From positions 92,352-156,351 of the forward strand of contig JBDRVV010000001.1 in assembly GCA_039802005.1 (NCBI GenBank): 64,000 nt of DNA, written 5' to 3'. A program made the position numbers and the translations under genes. Shown here one piece after another: positions 52,015-62,003 of the stretch. Each line of letters begins with the position of its first letter. Position 1 is the stretch's first letter. Source of the stretch: a candidate division WOR-3 bacterium (lineage in GTDB: Bacteria; Hydrothermota; Tepidihabitantia; SM23-42; JAOAFX01). The notes below the pieces were generated by a model. The model was not told where the DNA came from and ran no database searches. It worked only from the letters and a program-made list of their open reading frames with translations.

Positions 52015-53557
52015 AAATATCATTTTAACAGGATTTATGGGTTCGGGCAAGGATACCATAGGAAGATTGCTCGCAAGTAGATTAAATATGGGTTTTATTT
52101 CCACTGACCAAATGATTGAACTGGCTGAGCAGAAGTCGATTAAAAAGATTTTTGAAGAGAAGGGCGAAGTTTATTTCCGAAAAAAAGAAAAATGGGTGAT
52201 TGAGAAGATAAAGGGATTGAAAAATGTTGTTATAGCCACCGGTGGCGGTATGGTGATTGATATGAAAAACAGAAAAGAATTGCAAAAAATGGGAAATGTG
52301 ATACAACTATCAGCAAATATTGAAACCTTGAAAAAAAGGATTATCACCAATGGAGAAAGACCGTTGATAAGAAATGTTTTTGACATTGATAGATTATACA
52401 GAAAAAGAAAGGGTATATATGACTTTGCCAAGATAAAGATTGATAATTCAGAAAAAAAGCCAGAAATGGTTGTAAATAAGATTATTGAAGAACTGAATTT
52501 TGAAAAACCTCAATCGTTTAAAGAAAAAGCAGAGATACGAATTAAAACGAAATTAAAAAATTACCCGGTAATCATTGGTTATGATATTATGGAGCATTTA
52601 CCCATTTTTAATAATAAGGTGGTGATAATCACAAATCCACTGGTGGGCACACTTTATATGAACGAACTCATAAATTATCTCAAAAAAGGAAATAATGAAA
52701 TAGATTATTTTATCATCCCGGATGGAGAGGAATTTAAGAATTTTGATACTGTGGAGAAAATATATGACTTTCTTTTTAGGACCAATTTCCAGCGACAAAA
52801 TTTTATAATAAGTTTAGGGGGTGGTGTTATCACGGATATTGCAGGTTTTGTTGCATCCACATTCAAAAGGGGATGTAGAGTAATCCATATTCCGACAACA
52901 CTTCTCTGCCAGGTAGACGCAGCAATCGGTGGTAAGACTGGTATAAACACAGATTACGGCAAAAATATGCTGGGTACATTTTACCAGCCTGAACTCGTCC
53001 TATGCGATTTGAAAAAATTACTAACCCTTTCGGACAAAGAATTTTTAAACGGTATCGCCGAAGTCATAAAATATAGTATAATACATTCCAAAAGATTGTT
53101 TTACATTCTTCAAAAAAAGAAAGAACAGGTCAAAAATCGCAATTTACAGCTCTTATTTGAGATTGTGAAGGCGTGTGTATCTATAAAGGGTGTGATAATA
53201 AATCAAGATGAAACCGAAGAAAAGGGGATAAGGGAGATTTTAAATTTTGGTCATACAATCGGACATATCATTGAAACGATAACGAATTATAATATCTATT
53301 CCCATGGTGAGGCAATATCAATGGGAATGGTTGAAGAAATGAAACTATTTGGCAGAAAAATAAACGAGATGCGCGAAGTTAAAGAACTGCTGAAGGAATA
53401 TTGCCTACCAATATATGTGCCGTGTGATCTTAAAAACAAGATGAAGAAATTAATCTCACATGATAAGAAAATGAAAGGTAAATATATAACCATCGCTGTT
53501 TTTGAAGGGATTGGCAAAATAAAGATAAAGGAGGTTTTATGCAGAAAATTCTTTTAA
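52007..53557 (+). CDS. aroKB: AroK-AroB fusion: shikimate kinase plus 3-dehydroquinate synthase
   Basis: 516 residues. Residues 1-165 are shikimate kinase (GFMGSGKDTIGRLLASRL P-loop, FISTDQMIE, FRKKEKWVIE, ATGGGMV). From about 175 a 3-dehydroquinate synthase follows: IPDGEEFKNFDTVEKIYDF, SLGGGVITDIAGFVASTFKRG, IPTTLLCQVDAAIGGKTGIN, and zinc ligands in FLNGIAEVIKYSI, FGHTIGHIIE and SHGEAISMGM. The same fusion is known in Thermotoga. Both active sites look intact. Confidence 0.94.
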   Translation: MSENIILTGFMGSGKDTIGRLLASRLNMGFISTDQMIELAEQKSIKKIFEEKGEVYFRKKEKWVIEKIKGLKNVVIATGGGMVIDMKNRKELQKMGNVIQLSANIETLKKRIITNGERPLIRNVFDIDRLYRKRKGIYDFAKIKIDNSEKKPEMVVNKIIEELNFEKPQSFKEKAEIRIKTKLKNYPVIIGYDIMEHLPIFNNKVVIITNPLVGTLYMNELINYLKKGNNEIDYFIIPDGEEFKNFDTVEKIYDFLFRTNFQRQNFIISLGGGVITDIAGFVASTFKRGCRVIHIPTTLLCQVDAAIGGKTGINTDYGKNMLGTFYQPELVLCDLKKLLTLSDKEFLNGIAEVIKYSIIHSKRLFYILQKKKEQVKNRNLQLLFEIVKACVSIKGVIINQDETEEKGIREILNFGHTIGHIIETITNYNIYSHGEAISMGMVEEMKLFGRKINEMREVKELLKEYCLPIYVPCDLKNKMKKLISHDKKMKGKYITIAVFEGIGKIKIKEVLCRKFF

Positions 53558-53997
53558 TAAATGGTCCTAATTTAAATCTTCTGGGCAAGAGAAATCGATT
53601 TTTTTACGGGGATTTATCGCTTAAAGAAATAAATGAGAAAATTCTTAACCATGCAAAGCAGATGGGAATAATGGTTGATATATACCAATCAAATTCCGAG
53701 GGTGCGATAATTGAAATCATACAGAATGCGGAAGGATATGATGGACTCATTATAAATCCTGGTGCCTACACCCATACTTCGGTAGCAATAAGGGATGCAA
53801 TTGAGTCGGTTGGTATTAAAACGATAGAGGTTCATATCAGCAATATCTATGCTCGAGAATCATTCAGACACAAAAGTTTTATTGCACCAGTATGTATCGG
53901 GCAAATAGCGGGGCTGGGTTGGTATGGATATATTCTGGCAATTGAATTTTTTATTCATTTTCATTACGGAGAAGAAAATGTATCGCCAGCCGAATAA
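53539..53997 (+). CDS. aroQ: Type II 3-dehydroquinate dehydratase AroQ
   Basis: 152 residues. [13 protein letters not shown], catalytic Tyr in [50 protein letters not shown] and the final [11 protein letters not shown] are diagnostic. AAGGAGG lies 7 nt upstream, inside aroKB. Third step of the shikimate pathway. Confidence 0.95.
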   Translation: MQKILLINGPNLNLLGKRNRFFYGDLSLKEINEKILNHAKQMGIMVDIYQSNSEGAIIEIIQNAEGYDGLIINPGAYTHTSVAIRDAIESVGIKTIEVHISNIYARESFRHKSFIAPVCIGQIAGLGWYGYILAIEFFIHFHYGEENVSPAE

Positions 53998-55165
53998 AAG
54001 TGGTTATTTCGGAATATTTGGTGGTAGATTTATACCTGAAACATTGATGCCGGCATTGATAGAACTTGAGAAGGCTTATAGAAATTTTAAAAATAATAGT
54101 GAATTCAAAAGAGAATTAAATTTTTATTTAAAACATTATGCTGGCAGGCCGACACCACTATACTTTGCAAAAAATTTATCAGAAAAGATGAATGGGGCAA
54201 GGATATTTTTCAAACGGGAGGATCTTCTTCATACCGGTGCCCATAAGATAAATAATACAATCGGTCAGGTTTTGCTTGCAAAGAAAATGGGCAAAAAAAG
54301 AGTAATCGCTGAGACCGGTGCCGGACAGCATGGTGTTGCCACTGCGACTGCCTGTGCCCTTTTAGGATTGAAATGTATTGTATATATGGGGAAAAAAGAT
54401 ATGAGTAGACAGAAGATGAATGTCTTGAAAATGAGGCTTCTTGGTGCCGAAGTTATTCCTGTAAATAGTGGAACAGAGACCCTGAAAGACGCAATAAATG
54501 AGGCAATAAGGGATTGGGTTACAAATATCAAGACCACCCATTATTGTATTGGCTCGGTTGTGGGACCACATCCCTACCCAATGCTTGTGCGTGATTTCCA
54601 AACGGTAATAGGCAAAGAAGTAAAAATACAGATAAAAAAAATAGTGGGTAGATTACCCGACCTACTCATTGCCTGTGTTGGCGGTGGAAGTAATGCCCTT
54701 GGCTTCTTCTATCCATTTTTAGATACAAGTGTAAAGATGTTAGGGGTTGAGGCCGGTGGGTTTGGTATACATACAAAGAGACATTCTGCAACACTATCTT
54801 GTGGAACGGTCGGAGTTCTACATGGAGCAATGAGCCTTGTTCTACAGAATAAATACGGGCAGATTATGTCTGCTCATTCCATTGCCCCGGGGCTTGATTA
54901 TCCAGGAGTCGGTCCGGAGCACTCCTTTCTAAAAACAAGCAAGATAGTAAATTATACAACCTGCACCGATAGGCAGGCGATTAAGGCATTTAAAATTCTA
55001 TCGGAAACCGAAGGGATTATCCCCGCCTTAGAAAGTTCTCATGCCCTTTATATTGCAATCCAGAAGGCAAAAGAAATGGACCGAAAAAAAATTATAGTTG
55101 TTAACCTTTCGGGCAGGGGTGATAAAGATTTAGAGATTGCGGAGGAATTTTATGAGCGCGATTAA
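53978..55165 (+). CDS. trpB: Tryptophan synthase beta subunit TrpB
   Basis: 395 residues from the ATG at 53978 (GGAGAAG upstream); the frame is open further upstream but homology starts [16 protein letters not shown] lysine in [32 protein letters not shown], and [12 protein letters not shown]. Canonical TrpB1 type. It overlaps aroQ by 20 bp and trpA by 14 bp. Confidence 0.95.
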   Translation: MYRQPNKSGYFGIFGGRFIPETLMPALIELEKAYRNFKNNSEFKRELNFYLKHYAGRPTPLYFAKNLSEKMNGARIFFKREDLLHTGAHKINNTIGQVLLAKKMGKKRVIAETGAGQHGVATATACALLGLKCIVYMGKKDMSRQKMNVLKMRLLGAEVIPVNSGTETLKDAINEAIRDWVTNIKTTHYCIGSVVGPHPYPMLVRDFQTVIGKEVKIQIKKIVGRLPDLLIACVGGGSNALGFFYPFLDTSVKMLGVEAGGFGIHTKRHSATLSCGTVGVLHGAMSLVLQNKYGQIMSAHSIAPGLDYPGVGPEHSFLKTSKIVNYTTCTDRQAIKAFKILSETEGIIPALESSHALYIAIQKAKEMDRKKIIVVNLSGRGDKDLEIAEEFYERD

Positions 55166-55919
55166 AGAAAGATTTAAAATACTTGAAGAAAATAACGAAG
55201 CAGCGCTCATCGCATATCTAACTGCTGGATATCCCACACTTGAAAAATCAATGAGATACATTCAGACAATTGGGAAATATGCTGATATAATTGAAATCGG
55301 TATTCCTTTTTCAGATCCGATTGCAGATGGTAAAGTGATACAACATGCTTCACAAATTGCCCTGGAAAAAGGGACAAATTTATTTTCTATATTTGGCGCA
55401 CTTGCAAAGATAAGGATTGATAAACCCCTTGTGATTATGTCCTATTTGAATCCATTGCTCTCTTTCGGTATTGATAGATTCTTTATGGAAAGCAGTAAGA
55501 TCGGTATTTCAGGTGTGATTGTGCCGGACCTTGTGGTTGAAGAGACGGGATTATTAAAAAAATATGCTCATAAATACTCAATTGATCTGATTCAACTAAT
55601 TGCACCTACATCAAATAAGGATAGAATAAATTTGATTGGTAAAATTTCTGATGGCTTTGTCTATTGCGTATCTATAACCGGTACAACAGGGATGAAAAAA
55701 AGTCTGCCTGATACACTTCCATTATTTATTCAGAGGGTGAAATCAATGGTGGATAAACCCGTGGTTGTAGGATTTGGAATATCAAGAGCAAGTCAAATAA
55801 AAGAACTGTGTAGATTTGCAGACGGCGTGGTAATAGGCAGTCGGATAATTGAGGCAATTAAAAACCGTGAGGATATGAACGCATTGTTGAAAAGTTTTAA
55901 AAGGTCCACAATTAGATGA
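55152..55919 (+). CDS. trpA: Tryptophan synthase alpha subunit TrpA
   Basis: 255 residues from ATG 55152 with GGAGG 6 nt upstream. [21 protein letters not shown] holds one catalytic acid; the second is in [21 protein letters not shown] and [11 protein letters not shown] are phosphate-loop regions. It makes indole and passes it to TrpB. Confidence 0.95.
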   Translation: MSAIKERFKILEENNEAALIAYLTAGYPTLEKSMRYIQTIGKYADIIEIGIPFSDPIADGKVIQHASQIALEKGTNLFSIFGALAKIRIDKPLVIMSYLNPLLSFGIDRFFMESSKIGISGVIVPDLVVEETGLLKKYAHKYSIDLIQLIAPTSNKDRINLIGKISDGFVYCVSITGTTGMKKSLPDTLPLFIQRVKSMVDKPVVVGFGISRASQIKELCRFADGVVIGSRIIEAIKNREDMNALLKSFKRSTIR

Positions 55920-55971
55920 ATTTATATTTTGATATTTGTGACCTTTGAATAATCTATGTAAAGGAGGTTTT

Positions 55972-56982
55972 ATGCTCGTTGTTATGCATAAAGATGCAAC
56001 ACAAAGACAGATACGAAAAGTTTGTAAACTAATAAAGGAAATGGGACTAACACCCCACCCAATAAAAGGTGCCCAGCGTGTAGCAATCGGCATAACCGGT
56101 AATAAAGAAATGGTTGATACAAGAAGGATAGAAAATCTGGAGGGTGTAATAAATATCATTCATGTTACACAACCTTATAAATTGACCGGCAGAGAAATGA
56201 AGCCCGATGATACAAAAATAAAGATTGGTAATGTGGTGATTGGTGGTAAAAAGGCAGTAATCATTGCTGGTCCCTGTGCTGTGGAGTCTGAAAGGCAGAT
56301 GATTAATATTGCCAGGGCAGTGAAGTCAATCGGTGCTGATATGCTACGGGGTGGGGCATTCAAACCGAGGACATCCCCATACTCATTCCAGGGACTGGGT
56401 GAAGAAGGGCTGAAGATACTTGCTCGGGCAGGTAAAGAAAACAAACTGCCAGTCGTATCTGAGGTAGTTGATACAGAAATGTTTTCGCTTGTTGAAGAAT
56501 ATGTTGATGTAATTCAAATCGGAGCAAGGAATATGCAGAATTATGCCCTGCTAAAAAGGGCGGGTAAAAGTAAAAAACCAATATTATTAAAAAGGGGGAT
56601 GGCTTCAACAATCCAGGAATTTCTACTTGCCGCAGAATATATTATGTCTGAAGGGAATTATAATGTTATTCTCTGCGAACGGGGGATAAGGACTTTCAGT
56701 GATTTTACAAGATTTACGCTTGATATTAGTAGTATTCCTGAACTCAAGAAAATATCACATCTGCCTGTTATTGTGGACCCAAGCCATGCGTCAGGAAAAA
56801 GAGATATGGTATTGCCACTTTCAAGGGCGGCGATTGCTGCAGGTGCAGATGGAATCATAGTTGAAGTTCACAACAATCCTGAAAGGGCACTTTCTGATGG
56901 CCCGCAATCTTTAACAATAAAAGGGTTTGAGATTTTAATGAATGAAATAAAAACGATTGCAAATGCAATCAACAGAATTTAA
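55972..56982 (+). CDS. aroF: DAHP synthase, type I-beta, with N-terminal regulatory domain
   Basis: 336 residues from ATG 55972, chosen for AAAGGAGG 6 nt upstream. Residues 1-75 form a ferredoxin-like (ACT-like) domain, as in Thermotoga maritima DAHP synthase, where it gives feedback inhibition by Tyr/Phe. The barrel has AGPCAVESERQM, RGGAFKPRTSPYSFQGLG, KRGMASTIQEFLLAAEY and PVIVDPSHASGKRDMV. First step of the shikimate pathway, placed last in the operon after a 52-nt gap. Confidence 0.95.
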   Translation: MLVVMHKDATQRQIRKVCKLIKEMGLTPHPIKGAQRVAIGITGNKEMVDTRRIENLEGVINIIHVTQPYKLTGREMKPDDTKIKIGNVVIGGKKAVIIAGPCAVESERQMINIARAVKSIGADMLRGGAFKPRTSPYSFQGLGEEGLKILARAGKENKLPVVSEVVDTEMFSLVEEYVDVIQIGARNMQNYALLKRAGKSKKPILLKRGMASTIQEFLLAAEYIMSEGNYNVILCERGIRTFSDFTRFTLDISSIPELKKISHLPVIVDPSHASGKRDMVLPLSRAAIAAGADGIIVEVHNNPERALSDGPQSLTIKGFEILMNEIKTIANAINRI

Positions 56983-56988
56983 TAGACC

Positions 56989-57017
56989 TTGACAGCTGTG
57001 CATTTTTCTTATATAAT
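56989..57017 (+). promoter_or_regulatory. Promoter of the phasin-like/ubiB operon
   Basis: TTGACA (56989-56994), 17 bp, TATAAT (57012-57017). A short UTR carries the AAAGGAG of the next gene. It marks the end of the his-aro unit. Confidence 0.72.
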
Positions 57018-57035
57018 TTAATGAAAGGAGTGGCT

Positions 57036-57323
57036 ATGCAGGAAATTATTAAAAATTCAATATTGGTTGGATTGGGTATCGCCGCCGTAGGGAGGAAAAA
57101 ATTTAAAAAGGTGTATGAAACATTAAAGGATGAAGGTGAGAAATTCAGGGATGAAATCCCTGTGATCCAAAAACGGTGGCAGAGGATAGAAATGATTTCC
57201 GATAGAATGGAACAGATAGGGCAGAAAGTAATGCAGAGGTTGAATATTGCTACACAGAAAGAACTCTCTGAATTGAGTAAAAAAATTGAAAAGATTTTAA
57301 AACAAAAATCTGTTGTTGAGTAA
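57036..57323 (+). CDS. Phasin-like small helical protein
   Basis: 95 residues from the ATG at 57036, chosen because AAAGGAG lies 5 nt upstream; an in-frame ATG at 57021 lies on top of that site. A short hydrophobic N-terminus (ILVGLGIAAVG) is followed by long amphipathic helices (EKFRDEIPVIQKRWQRIEMI). The pattern resembles small phasin-family proteins often encoded next to UbiB/AarF kinases. Function unknown. Confidence 0.65.
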   Translation: MQEIIKNSILVGLGIAAVGRKKFKKVYETLKDEGEKFRDEIPVIQKRWQRIEMISDRMEQIGQKVMQRLNIATQKELSELSKKIEKILKQKSVVE

Positions 57324-57335
57324 AATTCATAATAA

Positions 57336-58937
57336 ATGTTCATCAATCCATTCAGGCGGTTTAACCGCTATTTCCAAATTACCCACACACTCTTAAAATA
57401 TGGATTTGGTGAATATGTAAAGACAATTCATCCCGCATACCTTCTTGCCCGTCTGGGAATTAAGAAAAGTAAGATTTCAATCCGTCCTATACCTGAACGC
57501 ATAAAACTCGTCTGTGAGGAACTCGGTCCAACTTTTATAAAACTCGGACAGATTGCGTCTACAAGAACCGATATTTTTTCTGAAGAACTGACTGAGGTAC
57601 TCAGTCTTTTACAGGATCAGGTCAAACCAGAACCATTTTCCATAATGAAAGGTGTAATAGAGAATGAAATTGGACCGATTAATGAGGTGTTTACAGAGTT
57701 CAATAAAAATCCGATAGGGTCTGCATCTATTGCCCAGGTATATTTTGCTAAATATAAAGATATTCCCGTTATTGTTAAGGTGCGCCGACCTAATATTGAA
57801 AAGATAATAGAACTGGATATTGATATGCTTAAAAGAATTATAACAATTGCGGAAATAAATATTCCCGGAGTAAAAGAAAGAAATCCTAAGGAAATGATTG
57901 ATGCATTTGCACGAACTATATTTAAGGAAATTGATTTTTTGAATGAAGTGGCAAATGCCGAGAAGTTCAGCGAAAATTTTTCAAAAGATCCGAGGATAAA
58001 AATCCCTAAAGTTTTTAAAGAAATCTCTACCTCAAAAGTTTTGATTCAAGAATACATTGATGGAATAAAAATAACCGACCTTAAAAGAATAAAAGAAAAT
58101 GGGATAGATCCCAGAATCATTGCTGAAAATGGTGCTGATATCTTTCTTAAACAAGTTCTCATAGATGGATTTTTCCATGCGGATCCCCACCCGGGGAATA
58201 TCTTTGTGTTAAAAGACAATGTAATAGTACCGATTGATTTTGGAATGGTTGGTAGAATAACACCACAATTGAAAGAAAAACTTGTAGCTCTTGTCATTGG
58301 TGTAGTCAATCGTGATGCTTATCAGGTTGCACGGGTGATATTAAAGATGGGAATTGTAAATAAAAATGTAGATGTGAATATGTTTCAGGAAGATATTCTT
58401 TATATACTTGATAAGTTTGAAGGGAGGTCAATAAAACATATTTCAATAAAAGACTTTATAACTGATATAAATCGGGTCATTAGAAGGTATCAAATCATTA
58501 TTCCACAGGACTTGCTTTATTTAGGAAAATCTTTATCCCAGCTTGAATCAATCGGCAGGGAACTTGATGAAGATTTTGATATCATAAATTTTGCAAGAAA
58601 TTTTGCACACAGGCACCGTCTTGGTAGGGTATCATTCGATTTAATGATTAATAAAAGTAAAAAATGGTTTGAAGATATGATAAATGCAATATTTGACTTA
58701 CCTGAGAATATAAACAATTTATTTGAAACCATAAAAAGGATTGATAAAAAAGAAAATGATAAAAAACCCGAAAGGTATTTGCACTGGTATCTTAGTGGTT
58801 TCGGAATAATGTTTATTTCGATGTTTATAATAATGGTGATAAACCATCCTGTAGCAAAAATTGCTGGTATTGCTGGAATTGTCGTTGCCTTTCTCATATT
58901 TATGATACAGTTATTGAATTCTTTTATTTCATATTGA
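57336..58937 (+). CDS. ubiB: UbiB/ABC1/AarF family atypical kinase
   Basis: 533 residues. Family motifs: GPTFIKLGQIASTRTD (KxGQ), GSASIAQVYFAKY (Ala-rich loop), VKVRRPNIEKII, FLNEVANAEKF, FHADPHPGNIFVL (catalytic Asp region) and PIDFGMVGRI. Two C-terminal membrane segments (about 485-530). Members support isoprenoid lipid or quinone metabolism through ATPase activity; the partner pathway is not in the window. Its TGA stop lies in the -35 box of the riboswitch promoter. Confidence 0.92.
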   Translation: MFINPFRRFNRYFQITHTLLKYGFGEYVKTIHPAYLLARLGIKKSKISIRPIPERIKLVCEELGPTFIKLGQIASTRTDIFSEELTEVLSLLQDQVKPEPFSIMKGVIENEIGPINEVFTEFNKNPIGSASIAQVYFAKYKDIPVIVKVRRPNIEKIIELDIDMLKRIITIAEINIPGVKERNPKEMIDAFARTIFKEIDFLNEVANAEKFSENFSKDPRIKIPKVFKEISTSKVLIQEYIDGIKITDLKRIKENGIDPRIIAENGADIFLKQVLIDGFFHADPHPGNIFVLKDNVIVPIDFGMVGRITPQLKEKLVALVIGVVNRDAYQVARVILKMGIVNKNVDVNMFQEDILYILDKFEGRSIKHISIKDFITDINRVIRRYQIIIPQDLLYLGKSLSQLESIGRELDEDFDIINFARNFAHRHRLGRVSFDLMINKSKKWFEDMINAIFDLPENINNLFETIKRIDKKENDKKPERYLHWYLSGFGIMFISMFIIMVINHPVAKIAGIAGIVVAFLIFMIQLLNSFISY

Positions 58938-58961
58938 CACTTTTCCTTTTTTAAATATAAT
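58934..58961 (+). promoter_or_regulatory. Promoter upstream of the cobalamin riboswitch
   Basis: TTGACA (58934-58939), 16 bp, TATAAT (58956-58961). Transcription should begin near 58968. Confidence 0.78.
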
Positions 58962-58967
58962 CGTCTG

Positions 58968-59160
58968 CTGAGGGATGTAAGGGAAGTGCCGTGAAAATCG
59001 GCCGCAGTCGCCGCTACTGTAACCCCAACCTTTTCCAAAAGAAAAGGGACTCTTTTAGCATTTAAAAGCCACTGCCCTTTTGGGTGGGAAGGCTGCTAAA
59101 AGAGTGGGGAAGCCAGGAGACCTATCCCCAGTAAATAGGGAAGTCCTTCGGACGAAAGGA
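58968..59160 (+). ncRNA. Cobalamin (B12) riboswitch
   Basis: The leader has the cobalamin-element landmarks: GGGAAGTGCCGTGAAAATCGGC, then GCAGTCGCCGCTACTGTAA (core), and GAAGCCAGGAGACCTA (B12 box). Between them a long arm pairs GGGACTCTTTTAGCA-like and TGCTAAAAGAGTGGGG sequence. It ends at a small GTCC-TTCG-GGAC hairpin and the AAAGGAGG of the receptor gene, so control of translation initiation is likely. B12 would switch the receptor off. Confidence 0.92.
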
Positions 59161-59168
59161 GGTACCTT

Positions 59169-60872
59169 TTGATTTCCCTGATATTTTTAATTTCATCTAT
59201 ATTCTTTGTTGGGGACTCAACCTATGAGTTAGAACCATTATACATTACTGCCTCGCGTTATAAATTAGACATATTACATACTCCTTTCAATGTTGAACTT
59301 CTTCCTAAGGATGTGACTTCGCTTTCCGAACAACTGACAAAAATTCCAGGTATCTCTTTGCTTGACTATGGCAATCTTTCCACTATCTCTATAAAAGGAC
59401 CAAATAGTAAATCTACCACAGTCTCTCTCAATGATATACCGCTGAACTCAGTCCAGTCAGGAGATTTTGATATCTCACTAATTCCTTCTTATTTTATAGA
59501 AGAAGGTTATATCACCAATATCAGTCTTGCTGGTTTGCATCTCTCCGGGAATCTTGGAAATACGGCGGCTCTTTATATAAAAGATAAAGAAAAGAGTGCA
59601 TTTCTAAAAAATGGAAGTTTTGGAAAAATCGCATTTGGTAGTATCTTTGGTTGCTACTCAATGGCAGGTGGATTTTACATTGAAAAAAACAAGAATAGAT
59701 ATCCATTCAAGGATGAATTTAATAATCTCTATTACCGAGATAATGCCCAATACTGCCATTGTGCAGGTTATCTTATATCAAATTCGCCTGTTAGAATTAA
59801 TCTCTTTTCCACATTTCGTGACGCTGATGTCCCCGAAAAATTGGGAAGTATTGCAGGACTGCCTCATAAAAACGAAGGTTCTATCGTCGGCTCAATTTTC
59901 TATGACACAAAGACTTTAAGAATCGGTAGTTATGGAAATTTTTACGCTCTTAATTATGAAGATACTATCTTTGGCAACGACCAACACAAAAGTTTTTTTG
60001 AAGGATTGGATTGTTCTTTTAAAACAGGAGAGCGAGATTGGGGATTTTACTTAACACAAGAACAGACATCATCGACAAAAATCGGACAGCACTCAAGAAC
60101 TATTGCGGGGATAAATTACCTTCAGAGAACAAATATCAAATTTATATCCATTCTGCCTTCAGCAAAAATCGCAGTCGCAAATGACAAATCTTATGGAATG
60201 AGCATAGTATTACCATTTTCATTTTTCTTTAAGAATAACCTCGGGACATATCATAATATTTCAATTGGTTACAGATATCCAACGATGAATGAACTCTATT
60301 GGCCCGAAGATAATTTTTCTGAAGGTAATCCTGATTTAAAAAACGAGACTGAAATTACAATTGAATCTGGATTACGGAGACTTTCATCATACTATTTTAA
60401 ATGTGGAGGATTTATTAAATTGGGCAGAGATATAATCGTTTGGATGCCTGACTATGATGGAAAATGGCGACCGTTCAATTCAGCCAAGTTCCGTGCATGG
60501 GGCACAGATTTTAGTGTTTCATTTATACATCCATTGAAAACATCTTTTGGTTATAGCTTTTTGTTTGCCAGAATTGATGAAGGCGTACTGCCTTACCGAC
60601 CAAACCATAACATTATTTTTAATATTGAAAAATGGGGATTTTTTAGCGATTTCGTGTTTTTGTTAAAAAGGCCAGCAAATGCATCTGGTGTTTTGTTCTT
60701 AGAAGATATTTACCTTATAAACACAGGTTACCATTTGACCCGAAAGGTAATGAATCTCCTTTTAGCATTGGATCTCAGAATTAAAAATATTGTTAACAAA
60801 AATTACCAATTTGTTGAAGGGTACCCCCAGCCAGGAAGACATTACGAAATAACCCTTAAGATAAATTGGTGA
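59169..60872 (+). CDS. btuB: TonB-dependent cobalamin receptor (BtuB-like)
   Basis: 567 residues with a TTG start 6 nt after AAAGGAGG. After a signal peptide (about 1-17) come a TonB-box-like region (YELEPLYITASRY) and a plug domain (LSEQLTKIPGISLLDYGNLS, ISIKGPNSKSTTVSLNDIPLN). Beta strands follow, ending ITLKINW with a terminal Trp, an outer-membrane insertion signal. The riboswitch in front makes cobalamin or a related corrinoid the probable ligand. The lipoprotein gene 60884 follows 11 nt later. Confidence 0.88.
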   Translation: MISLIFLISSIFFVGDSTYELEPLYITASRYKLDILHTPFNVELLPKDVTSLSEQLTKIPGISLLDYGNLSTISIKGPNSKSTTVSLNDIPLNSVQSGDFDISLIPSYFIEEGYITNISLAGLHLSGNLGNTAALYIKDKEKSAFLKNGSFGKIAFGSIFGCYSMAGGFYIEKNKNRYPFKDEFNNLYYRDNAQYCHCAGYLISNSPVRINLFSTFRDADVPEKLGSIAGLPHKNEGSIVGSIFYDTKTLRIGSYGNFYALNYEDTIFGNDQHKSFFEGLDCSFKTGERDWGFYLTQEQTSSTKIGQHSRTIAGINYLQRTNIKFISILPSAKIAVANDKSYGMSIVLPFSFFFKNNLGTYHNISIGYRYPTMNELYWPEDNFSEGNPDLKNETEITIESGLRRLSSYYFKCGGFIKLGRDIIVWMPDYDGKWRPFNSAKFRAWGTDFSVSFIHPLKTSFGYSFLFARIDEGVLPYRPNHNIIFNIEKWGFFSDFVFLLKRPANASGVLFLEDIYLINTGYHLTRKVMNLLLALDLRIKNIVNKNYQFVEGYPQPGRHYEITLKINW

Positions 60873-60883
60873 AAGGAGAAAAT

Positions 60884-61870
60884 ATGAAAAGATACTACAT
60901 TATTTTGTTTACCTTTCTTTACTTTTTGGCGTGTGCACATAAAGAAACAGGGAAAGGAGATGTTTATATTCTTCTTCAGAATATAAAGGGTGTTGATATA
61001 TACGACCCCAAAGAAGATTCTCTTTATACCGGGGTCATTTTAACCGGAACTACTCCGAACTACCTTCTTTTCTCTGATGAACGGGGTTATATTGTAAACT
61101 CCGGCTTTGGTGGCACACCGAGTATTCAAGTTTTCAAAATTGAAAATAACGAATTGATTGCCACTTATCCGCTTCCTCAAGGTTCAAATCCTTATGCCGT
61201 TGCCCTGTTAGAAAATGAAATGTATATAACTTCGTATCTTTTTAATAAGGTGTACATCCTTAATGAAAATGGAACAATCACTGATTCTTTGAATGTGGGT
61301 CGCTCACCAGAAGGAATAATAAGTGATAGTAGTAGGATCTATGTTGCTTGTGCAAATGTTTCTTATGATACTGCGGGATATCCTGTGTATGGTGATGCAT
61401 ATCTTTATGTGATTGAGAATAGGAATGTAATAGATAGTATAAGGGTTGGCAAGAATGCCCAGTGGGTGCAGAATAACGGTAATGAGATTGTTGTCCTCTC
61501 CACCGGTGATTATGGAATGACCCAGGCGGGCAGGTTATACATCGTTCAGGATCGGCAATTGAAGGATTCCATTGATATCGGCGGTTCACCAGGGTATTTT
61601 GTGGTAAAAAACAGTAAGGCATATGTTGTGGGTTGGTCCGATTCTTTAAAGGTCGTGGATTTAAAAAACAAACAGGTCAATAAAATTTCACTTGATACTC
61701 TGGGCGGATTTATGGGCTGTGATGTTGATGAGGATGGAAGGATATTCGTGGTTCAGGGAGATTGGACTGGTCAGAATAATAATCTTATTGTTATAGAAAA
61801 TGGTGTTATAACAAAGAGAATTCCCTTGGGAAATGCAACTGGTGCAAGTTTTGTCAGAGTAAAGGATTAA
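60884..61870 (+). CDS. YncE-like beta-propeller lipoprotein, possible BtuG-like partner
   Basis: 328 residues from ATG 60884 (AAAGGAGAA upstream). Signal with lipobox YFLACAHKE. The propeller repeats contain IYDPKEDSLYTGVIL-like, NKVYILNENGTITDSLNVGRSPEG and RLYIVQDRQLKDSIDIGGSPGYF, the YncE/DUF5074 pattern. In Bacteroides, BtuG is a surface propeller lipoprotein that captures B12 for BtuB; the same gene order and shared riboswitch suggest an analogous role here (inference). Confidence 0.78.
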   Translation: MKRYYIILFTFLYFLACAHKETGKGDVYILLQNIKGVDIYDPKEDSLYTGVILTGTTPNYLLFSDERGYIVNSGFGGTPSIQVFKIENNELIATYPLPQGSNPYAVALLENEMYITSYLFNKVYILNENGTITDSLNVGRSPEGIISDSSRIYVACANVSYDTAGYPVYGDAYLYVIENRNVIDSIRVGKNAQWVQNNGNEIVVLSTGDYGMTQAGRLYIVQDRQLKDSIDIGGSPGYFVVKNSKAYVVGWSDSLKVVDLKNKQVNKISLDTLGGFMGCDVDEDGRIFVVQGDWTGQNNNLIVIENGVITKRIPLGNATGASFVRVKD

Positions 61871-61968
61871 AATGTTGATATCCCTGGCTGGGGCATAAAT
61901 AAACGAAGAGACCTAAGTGCCTGAGTGAAAAATGGTTAAGGGTTAAGATATTACCCCATTAGGATAGA

Positions 61969-61996
61969 TTGACTATTTTAATAAAATTTATATAAT
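61969..61996 (+). promoter_or_regulatory. Promoter of a truncated tRNA-Arg
   Basis: TTGACT (61969-61974), 16 bp, TATAAT (61991-61996), 7 nt before the tRNA 5' end. The promoter is intact although the tRNA is not. Confidence 0.72.
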
Positions 61997-62003
61997 ATCT
62001 TAT

